Both the position numbers and the translations under genes were made by a program. Positions 12,002 through 17,256 of a stretch of 17,256 nucleotides of DNA are shown here, piece after piece (position 1 is the first letter of the stretch; every line of letters begins with the position of its first letter). Source of the DNA: Leyella stercorea (GTDB lineage Bacteria; Bacteroidota; Bacteroidia; Bacteroidales; Bacteroidaceae); the NCBI RefSeq assembly GCF_019052365.1, contig NZ_JAHQUY010000064.1, positions 1 through 17,256 on the forward strand, given 5' to 3'. The notes beneath the pieces are model-generated. The model did no database searches and was not told where the DNA came from. It saw only the letters and a list, made by a program, of their open reading frames with translations.

Positions 12002-14329
12002 ATGAAGGAAAAGGTAATTTTTACTACAGCGTTGTGCCTCTCGACTATGACGCAGATGATGGCGCAGAATATCACAGGTAAGGTGATGAATACTAAGGGC
12101 GAGCCTTTGGCGTTTGCCAATGTAGTATTATTGAATAGAACAGATTCGGCTTTCGTTAAGGGCGCTGTGAGTGGAGAGGATGGCAGCTTTGTCATCGACT
12201 CTTACTGCAACGGCGGAATCATCAAGGTGACATCCGTAGGCTATAAGACTATCTGCAAGGATTGCGAGGGCGAGAATGTGGGCATTATCAAGATGGAAGA
12301 GGATAGTGAGACGCTCGGCGAAGTAGTCGTGAAATCATCTCTGCCTAAGACTATCCTGAAGCATGGCGGAATGACGACAATCGTTGCCGGATCCGTACTT
12401 GAGAAGGCAGGAACAATGGAGCACCTGCTCGACCGCATACCTAAAGTGTCTGCCCAGAATGGCAGCATCAAGGTCTTCGGACGTGGTGAGCCTGTTATCT
12501 ATATCAATGGACGACAGATGAGAAACCGAAGCGAGCTGGACCGTTTGCAGTCCGATAATATCAAATCTGTAGAAGTAATCACTAACCCTGGCGCCCGTTA
12601 CGCAGCCAGCACCAGGGCGGTCATCCGTATCACAACGAAGAAGATACTGGGCGATGGCTTCGGGTTTGACGCCTCAACCACAGGTGAATATGATGAGAAG
12701 AAAAACTTCGATGGATTTGGTCAATTGAATATGAGCTATCGCAAGAATGGCTTGGATTTGGGCGCATACGCCTTTGGAGCAAAGCAGTACCAGCCAAACA
12801 ATCAAGACTTACAGCAGAATACTTATCTTGACAAGACCTGGAAACAGAAGAGTGAAAACAGACAAGTAGGTATGGTAGAAGCCATGAACTTTCGTCTGGA
12901 TGCCAGCTACCAGTTGGATGCCAATAATTCCATCGGTGCCAACTTTGGCTTTCTGAGAAATCCGAAACAGACCTGCGATGCCAACATGACTACTGGTATA
13001 TGGCAAGACGAAGATCAGACAGAAAGCTCTGACAGCCACGCTAATTTCTTCGAGCAGAAGAGCACGCTTTCAAGCAATGTTTACTATGTCGGAAAGATTG
13101 GCAAGCTCGGCATCGACTTCAATGCCGACTGGCTTTGGTCGAAGAATAACGAGGACGTTGTTACCAAAGAGCAATATCAGGAGGTTGGGATGGACGCACA
13201 GAGCCAGACGGTTCATAGCCTTACTGATAAGAAATATCGTTTGTTGGCTTCCAAGTTGGTGCTTTCCTATCCTTTGTTGGGTGGTGAGTTATCTTTGGGT
13301 GGTGAATATTCCAACACGCATCGCACATCCAAGTATCAGGTTGTGCCAACCAACTTCGTGTCGGATGACGACAGTCGTATTACAGAAAGTATGACTTCTT
13401 CATTCTTGACCTATTCAAGAGATTTCGGAAACGTGAGCATGGAGGCAGGACTGAGATACGAGTACATCGACTTCAACTACTATGAATATGGCAAGTATGT
13501 GCCTGGGCAAAGCAAGTCGTACGGCAATTGGTTCCCATCCATCAGTTTGTCGATGCCTGTAGGCAAGGTACAGATGCAGCTGAGCTATGCTACCGACATC
13601 GACCGCCCTTCCTATCATTACTTGCGCAGTGGCATACAGTATGACAACCGCTACACGTATGAAACGGGAAATCCATTCTTAGTGTCTGAGATAAGCAAAA
13701 ACCTCAACTACGAGTTGGCCTACAAATGGTTGACTTTCGACATGACCTACAGCCATACTTCGCATACGATGATGTCGAATGTGGAGACTTATAAAGACAA
13801 TCCTGCAATAGGACTGCTTAAGCCTGTGAATGGAAAGGCATATAATCATGTAGATGCTTCCGTCAACTTACGCCCTTCGTTTGGCATTTGGTATCCTTCA
13901 TTTACGGCATCTTTGGTAAAACAGTGGCTTGATATGGATGCTCATAATGGCAAAATATCCAACAAACCTATGGCTGTATTCAACTTTAACAACACCTTCA
14001 ACACCAAGTTGGCAATGTTAACGTGGATGATGACGTATACCACAAAAGGATATGGAAGAAATATATATTCGTATAAGCCAAGATTTTGTACCAATGTATC
14101 TGTATATAAGGCTTTCTTGAAGGATCGTTTGTCGTTCCAGCTCTTTGTCTATGATTTGTTTGGAACAGACGACATCCACATGAGTGCGCATTATGGCAAA
14201 ATGAAGGAGCTGATTAGTGATATACAGTCAACCAGCAAAGTGTCGCTTACTGTACGATATAAGTTCAACACTACAAGAAGCAAGTATAAGGGTACGGGTG
14301 CAGGAGAAAGTCAGAAGAACAGAATGTAA
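12002..14329 (+). CDS. outer-membrane beta-barrel protein (TonB-receptor-like, CarboxypepD-reg-like N-terminus)
   Basis: A 775-aa outer-membrane protein. A signal peptide (MKEKVIFTTALCLSTMTQMMAQ) is followed by a carboxypeptidase-regulatory-like Ig domain (about 23-100: ITGKVMNTKGEPLAFANVVLL, GEDGSFVID, VTSVGYKT). A plug-like domain (about 104-213) contains LGEVVV, HLLDRIPKV, IYINGRQM and VEVITNPGARYAASTRAVIRI. A C-terminal barrel (about 220-775) is rich in alternating aromatic residues. This matches the Bacteroidota outer-membrane beta-barrel family related to TonB-dependent receptors but smaller than SusC; the cargo is unknown. No SusD-like gene is adjacent. The ATG at 12002 gives a clean signal peptide; 11978 would add MKQPKSSN. 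The ThiF-like gene follows after 50 bases and may be co-transcribed. Confidence 0.9.
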   Translation: MKEKVIFTTALCLSTMTQMMAQNITGKVMNTKGEPLAFANVVLLNRTDSAFVKGAVSGEDGSFVIDSYCNGGIIKVTSVGYKTICKDCEGENVGIIKMEEDSETLGEVVVKSSLPKTILKHGGMTTIVAGSVLEKAGTMEHLLDRIPKVSAQNGSIKVFGRGEPVIYINGRQMRNRSELDRLQSDNIKSVEVITNPGARYAASTRAVIRITTKKILGDGFGFDASTTGEYDEKKNFDGFGQLNMSYRKNGLDLGAYAFGAKQYQPNNQDLQQNTYLDKTWKQKSENRQVGMVEAMNFRLDASYQLDANNSIGANFGFLRNPKQTCDANMTTGIWQDEDQTESSDSHANFFEQKSTLSSNVYYVGKIGKLGIDFNADWLWSKNNEDVVTKEQYQEVGMDAQSQTVHSLTDKKYRLLASKLVLSYPLLGGELSLGGEYSNTHRTSKYQVVPTNFVSDDDSRITESMTSSFLTYSRDFGNVSMEAGLRYEYIDFNYYEYGKYVPGQSKSYGNWFPSISLSMPVGKVQMQLSYATDIDRPSYHYLRSGIQYDNRYTYETGNPFLVSEISKNLNYELAYKWLTFDMTYSHTSHTMMSNVETYKDNPAIGLLKPVNGKAYNHVDASVNLRPSFGIWYPSFTASLVKQWLDMDAHNGKISNKPMAVFNFNNTFNTKLAMLTWMMTYTTKGYGRNIYSYKPRFCTNVSVYKAFLKDRLSFQLFVYDLFGTDDIHMSAHYGKMKELISDIQSTSKVSLTVRYKFNTTRSKYKGTGAGESQKNRM

Positions 14330-14379
14330 TCTGTCTGCAGCATCCGGTAATGGTGTAATGACAATAAATCTCTCTTTAA

Positions 14380-14973
14380 ATGAACAATCCAATAAAACTG
14401 TTGATCAGTGGCGCAGACATGGGAAGCTTGATAGCTTCCTGTGCCTTGCGCCATGACTTCCATGAAAGCCCTCGGCAGGAAGATAGATTTCAAATCTATC
14501 GCATAGAAAAGGATACGCTGACCGTGGAAGATGTGGATGCATGCCCCTTGTCGGGCATTCGGTATGCGGTGAATGCAACCTTGCATGACAACGAAGCCTC
14601 TTTCGCTTTCGATGAGAAATGCAAGGAGCAGGGCATTACAGTTATCCATGCCGTCAATCTTGGCAAGGCTGCCTTTCTCGCTGTAGAGAAACCGAAAGGC
14701 TATCCATTCAGCGAAGTAGTGAAAAAATGTTCGGATGATTTCTGTTGCTCATTAGGCAAGTATATCTCGCAGTATGGTATGTTCTGGCAGATACCTGTGC
14801 CTTGGGTGGATGAAGCCATCAGGCATTATTCTGAGGAGTCTTTCCCACAACTGGGCATCGGGGCATATATTGCCGCCGGCTATTGTGCCAACATTCTCGC
14901 AAACCTTGCGGAAGGCAAGGATGTGAAATACTTCCCGAAGTTCTATCTCTCGCCATTGTTGGAAGAGATATGA
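14380..14973 (+). CDS. ThiF/E1-like protein with shortened core
   Basis: A 197-aa protein resembling ThiF/MoeB/HesA E1-like proteins, which normally adenylate a C-terminal carboxylate of a small protein or peptide. Visible landmarks are the N-terminal LLISGADMGSLIAS (7-20), standing for the usual GxGGxGS loop, and VNATLHDNEASFAFDEKC (64-81), standing for the DATDN region. KEQGITVIHAVNLG (82-95) and the C-terminal GIGAYIAAGYCANILANLAEGK (159-180, here given as its two halves GIGAYIAAG and NILANLAEGK) complete the match. Only about 45-50 residues separate the first two motifs, where full-length E1 proteins have roughly a hundred, so much of the ATP-binding part (Arg finger, second acidic strand) seems to be missing. 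No CxxC zinc pair is seen. It probably does not work as a normal E1. It follows the outer-membrane gene and converges on the PAS-LuxR gene with a 6-base gap. Confidence 0.7.
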   Translation: MNNPIKLLISGADMGSLIASCALRHDFHESPRQEDRFQIYRIEKDTLTVEDVDACPLSGIRYAVNATLHDNEASFAFDEKCKEQGITVIHAVNLGKAAFLAVEKPKGYPFSEVVKKCSDDFCCSLGKYISQYGMFWQIPVPWVDEAIRHYSEESFPQLGIGAYIAAGYCANILANLAEGKDVKYFPKFYLSPLLEEI

Positions 14974-14979
14974 TTCTGA

Positions 14980-15738
14980 TTATATCATCTGATAGTTAGT
15001 GGCATGAAACAGCGCTTCGGCAATGTTCTTCACGCCCATTTTAGCGAAAAGGTTGCGCTTGCAAGCCTTTATCGTGTCAACCGACTTGCACAGTCGGTCG
15101 GCAATATCATTCATCGTGTAACCTTGGGCAGACAATCTCAATACTTCTCTCTCTGTCTCGCTCAAGGTTATGCCTTCTTTCTTTTCCCACTTGTGGCGCG
15201 AGGTGGAATATTCATAATAGTCGCGCTCGCCATTCTTCTGCATGATGATATGTCCCGGCTCATCGGTAGCTGCCAAAGATACGGTGCAGAGGGCAAGCCA
15301 TATTCTTCCGTCTTCGGAAAGAAGTATCGGAGTGAGGTGATGATGAATCAATCGGCTATGCTTGCCATTGGTAAGATGAAAGTCGTACGAGATGGTATAG
15401 TCAAGTCGGTCGCCTACGGGCAGTTCGTTGAAAAGGTCGAATCCCTTCTTGTTTACTTCGAGCAGCATCTGCAGGTCGGCATCCGGCACATGGTCTATAT
15501 ACATCTGATAGCCTGCCTCCATCAACTGCTCGGGTTCCAATCCGCAGAGATAAGCGAGGTTGTCTGACGCATAGATGAAGTCCTGATGAAAATAGTCGAT
15601 GATATAGACGCACTGGTAGGTGCTGCGGGCAAAAGCCTTTGTCGCATTCACCAACAGTTCTATCTTGTCGTAATCCTCCTTGCTGATATGGTTCACCTCA
15701 TTGGAATGGAGGAAGAAATCGTGTTTTTCTTTATTCAT
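14980..15738 (-). CDS. PAS-LuxR family transcriptional regulator
   Basis: A 252-aa DNA-binding regulator. A PAS-like sensor region (about 38-155: VYIIDYFHQDFIYASDNLAYLCGL split over 44-67, then YTISYDFHLTNGKHSRLIHHHLTPIL at 114-139) is joined by a charged linker to a C-terminal LuxR/GerE helix-turn-helix (about 189-247). The latter shows LSETEREVLRLSAQGYTMND, IADRLCKSVDTIKACKRNLF and KMGVKN. It has no receiver domain, so it is probably controlled by a ligand or partner on the PAS domain. Neighbouring outer-membrane genes are a plausible target, and the inverted repeat at 11881-11931 is the obvious binding-site candidate (inference). A -7-like box lies at 15762-15769. Confidence 0.9.
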   Translation of the reverse strand: MNKEKHDFFLHSNEVNHISKEDYDKIELLVNATKAFARSTYQCVYIIDYFHQDFIYASDNLAYLCGLEPEQLMEAGYQMYIDHVPDADLQMLLEVNKKGFDLFNELPVGDRLDYTISYDFHLTNGKHSRLIHHHLTPILLSEDGRIWLALCTVSLAATDEPGHIIMQKNGERDYYEYSTSRHKWEKKEGITLSETEREVLRLSAQGYTMNDIADRLCKSVDTIKACKRNLFAKMGVKNIAEALFHATNYQMI

Positions 15739-15761
15739 TAGCTATTCTGAATATTTGGCTA

Positions 15762-15769
15762 CAAAAATA
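15762..15769 (-). promoter_or_regulatory. -7 box of the PAS-LuxR gene
   Basis: On the minus strand TATTTTTG matches TAnnTTTG, 23 bases upstream of the ATG at 15738. No TTG lies 19-21 bases further upstream. Confidence 0.45.
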
Positions 15770-15897
15770 CGTCTTTTTCTGCAATTACGATTCTGCCACA
15801 TTATCTAATTACAGAAAATTAACCGTGTCAGTTGAGGTGAAAAGTTCGTAAATAACTCATTTTAAGCTATAGTCAAAGGCTATCGAACAACTCCGAC

Positions 15898-16884
15898 ATG
15901 TTGGAAGTGGACACAGCTGGCGAAGACTCGGTGGTGAATGTGGTGGCCTACTTCTGCAAGGGCGACACCTGCGAATACTGGATATATGAGAATGAGTGGA
16001 AGGTGGACGGCAAGGACACGGTGAAGACGCTCGACATATCCACCCAGGTGCGCCTCGTGGTAAACGATTCCACCAGCAAGGGCTATAAGATGAGCTACAC
16101 CTTCCTGGACGTAAAGGCCGATTCGGTGGGCGACAACTTCCGGGACAAGATGATGGCCATGATAGCGGAGCGCACCGCCAAGAGCGTGATAGGCACCACC
16201 ATCAACTTTGAGACCGATGAATACGGTCGCATCACCAAGATTACCAATCTCTCGCAAATCAAGAAGCAGGCAAAGGCTCTCTTCAAGGCGAGTATGAAGG
16301 ACATCGCCGCCATGCCAATCATGCAGGAAATGAAGAAGGCGATAGGTCTTGACTTCATGAAGATAGGCAACCAGGCTAACACCGACGAGGTGGTGGAGGG
16401 CTACCTGGAGGAGCTGAAACTGCTCTTCGCCTGCCACGGAAGCCAATATGCCGTGGGCGAGCATCACGAGCACGAGGATGCCACCAAGGATAGCTACGCC
16501 AACGACACTTATATCAATGCCAGCCTAGAAAATAATGGCAACTACACAATCTCCTGCGAGGTGGTCAGCGTGATACCAAAGGAGACCATGAAGGAGGTGA
16601 TGGGCGGACTGATGGGTGCCATCACGGAAGGACTGAAGGGCAAGAAGACCGAGGACGGCAAGGATCATGATGGCGACATCAAGGACTTGGACGACGAGTT
16701 TAAGAAGGAGATAGACAAGGCAGTTGACCAAGATGTCCAGACCTCGGAGTATCTCAGTGTGACCTGCTTCGAGGATGGCTGGCCTAGCAGCGTGTTGAAG
16801 CAAAATAAGACTGTGATGGCTGGCCGTGGCAAGCTGAAGCAGAAACTCATCGAGGCTTGCCGATTCGCACAGCGCGAGAAATGA
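15898..16884 (+). CDS. hypothetical protein, probably missing its 5' end
   Basis: I cannot name the family with confidence. The 328-aa frame is mixed alpha/beta and strongly charged, with alternating strand-like stretches in the first third (KTLDISTQVRLVVND, KGYKMSYTFLDVKAD). A central section contains TTINFETDEYGRITKI and a helix-rich, Lys/Met-rich region. Near the C-terminus are SEYLSVTCFEDGWPSSV and GRGKLKQKLIEAC. Such proteins in Bacteroidota are often secreted lipoproteins, but here no signal peptide precedes the domain. The in-frame sequence runs upstream only to a stop at 15853-15855 with no good start codon before 15898. This suggests loss of the first codons by truncation or a junction near 15850-15890. 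Codon use is visibly GC-richer than that of its neighbours. It may be a pseudogene. Confidence 0.6.
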   Translation: MLEVDTAGEDSVVNVVAYFCKGDTCEYWIYENEWKVDGKDTVKTLDISTQVRLVVNDSTSKGYKMSYTFLDVKADSVGDNFRDKMMAMIAERTAKSVIGTTINFETDEYGRITKITNLSQIKKQAKALFKASMKDIAAMPIMQEMKKAIGLDFMKIGNQANTDEVVEGYLEELKLLFACHGSQYAVGEHHEHEDATKDSYANDTYINASLENNGNYTISCEVVSVIPKETMKEVMGGLMGAITEGLKGKKTEDGKDHDGDIKDLDDEFKKEIDKAVDQDVQTSEYLSVTCFEDGWPSSVLKQNKTVMAGRGKLKQKLIEACRFAQREK

Positions 16885-16898
16885 TGAACTATTTCGAC

Positions 16899-16950
16899 CT
16901 GTACAGATTGAAAGTTTTCTAACTGTACGGTTGAAACGGGCTGAAAGCCC
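16899..16950 (+). repeat. short direct repeat and small hairpin downstream of the truncated gene
   Basis: CTGTACAGATTGAAA (16899-16913) is repeated as CTGTACGGTTGAAA (16923-16936), one base shorter. A GGGCT/AGCCC stem with a GAA loop follows (16938-16950), and another CTGTACAATT starts at 16994. The mix looks like a dispersed intergenic repeat or the worn end of an element, but no transposase or terminal inverted repeat pair is seen. Confidence 0.4.
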
Positions 16951-16995
16951 AAAAGCTCTTAGCACTTTGTACTGAGGAAGAAAGCATAGGGTACT

Positions 16996-17039
16996 GTACA
17001 ATTCCATGAAAACGTAAATTCGTTTCCACGGAATTGTAC
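16996..17039 (+). terminator. 19-bp hairpin terminator, possibly bidirectional
   Basis: GTACAATTCCATGAAAACG (16996-17014) and CGTTTCCACGGAATTGTAC (17021-17039) pair over 19 positions around a TAAATT loop. Two positions are A.C mismatches in plus-strand RNA but become G.U pairs in minus-strand RNA. On the plus strand TTTTGTTATTTT follows, fitting termination of the gene ending at 16884. On the minus strand it lies just after the stop of the gene at the right edge, where full pairing is kept. Confidence 0.7.
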
Positions 17040-17044
17040 TTTTG

Positions 17045-17256
17045 TTATTTTATCGTATCTCCATAATCAGTTACCTCTTCTTCCTGTAAATATAAGCATA
17101 TTACATTAAGATAATCTACAATTTCCTTGTGTGTTAAATTTAACTTTTTAATACAAGAGCAGAATTCCATAATAACACCTTCTGGATTATAGTCCCCTCG
17201 GCTATTAAAGATGAAAATTTTCTCTCTCTTATAGACAAAAATTTGTCTTGGAAAAT
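17045..17256 (-). CDS. C-terminal end of a hypothetical protein, cut by window edge
   Basis: An open minus-strand frame enters from the right edge and ends in TAA at 17047-17045, giving 70 codons without a stop in an AT-rich stretch. The readable C-terminus includes VYKREKIFIFNSRGDYNPEG, then VIMEFCSCIKKLNLTHKEIV and DYLNVICLYLQEEEVTDYGD, ending TIK. Composition (charged helices, few rare residues) looks like real coding sequence. I do not recognise the family. The 19-bp hairpin just beyond its stop (17039-16996) fits its terminator. The start and most of the gene are outside the window. Confidence 0.6.
   Translation of the reverse strand, partial: FPRQIFVYKREKIFIFNSRGDYNPEGVIMEFCSCIKKLNLTHKEIVDYLNVICLYLQEEEVTDYGDTIK

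Overview
The window looks like a chromosomal segment of a Bacteroidota species, most likely Prevotella/Segatella or a close relative. The basis is the promoter type (TTG, 19-20 bases, then TAnnTTTG) found upstream of several genes, the scarcity of Shine-Dalgarno sites, and protein families typical of the phylum: a CarboxypepD-reg-like/beta-barrel outer-membrane protein, a PAS-LuxR regulator, a His/Cys-tailed SlyD and an M48 lipoprotein. The genus is an inference from style, not from a search.

Left part (1-9405), mostly housekeeping. It starts with the 5' portion of a minus-strand tRNA-Arg(ACG). A GH28-like beta-helix protein with unusual active-site motifs follows. Next comes an intergenic region with a GGTAACA inverted-repeat cluster and a probable small RNA of about 100 nt. 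After that are minus-strand aroC (chorismate synthase), slyD (FKBP-type prolyl isomerase) and a zinc alcohol dehydrogenase. On the plus strand lie an M48 metallopeptidase lipoprotein with its own promoter and terminator, then a tight three-gene unit: NfeD-like protein, SPFH/band-7 protein and a UDP-GlcNAc 2-epimerase-fold protein. The last of these has lost nearly all the canonical catalytic residues. A SIMPL-domain protein follows.

Middle (9415-11977). A large SLC13/DASS-type transporter with an inserted pair of RCK_C-like domains runs on the minus strand. It is followed by a 730-base gap that is not empty. The gap holds the transporter promoter, a self-contained small-gene unit (promoter, strong AGGAGG site, 36-37-codon ORF ending in Asn, 16-bp terminator stem), and a 13-bp inverted repeat just upstream of the next gene's -7 box.

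Right part (12002-17256), more accessory in character. A 775-residue outer-membrane beta-barrel protein is followed by a short, core-deleted ThiF/E1-like protein and a convergent PAS-LuxR transcription factor. These three look like a functional locus: envelope protein, E1-fold accessory protein and regulator. Beyond them are a GC-rich gene that seems to lack its 5' end (no signal peptide), repeat-like sequence, a long hairpin terminator, and the C-terminal 70 codons of a minus-strand gene that runs off the right edge.

The best candidates for something undescribed are the degenerate epimerase-fold protein tied to NfeD/SPFH, the small RNA between the GH28-like gene and aroC, the small-protein unit at 11.4-11.75 kb, and the OMP/ThiF-like/PAS-LuxR locus with its inverted-repeat operator. 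No CRISPR array, complete insertion sequence or phage gene was seen.
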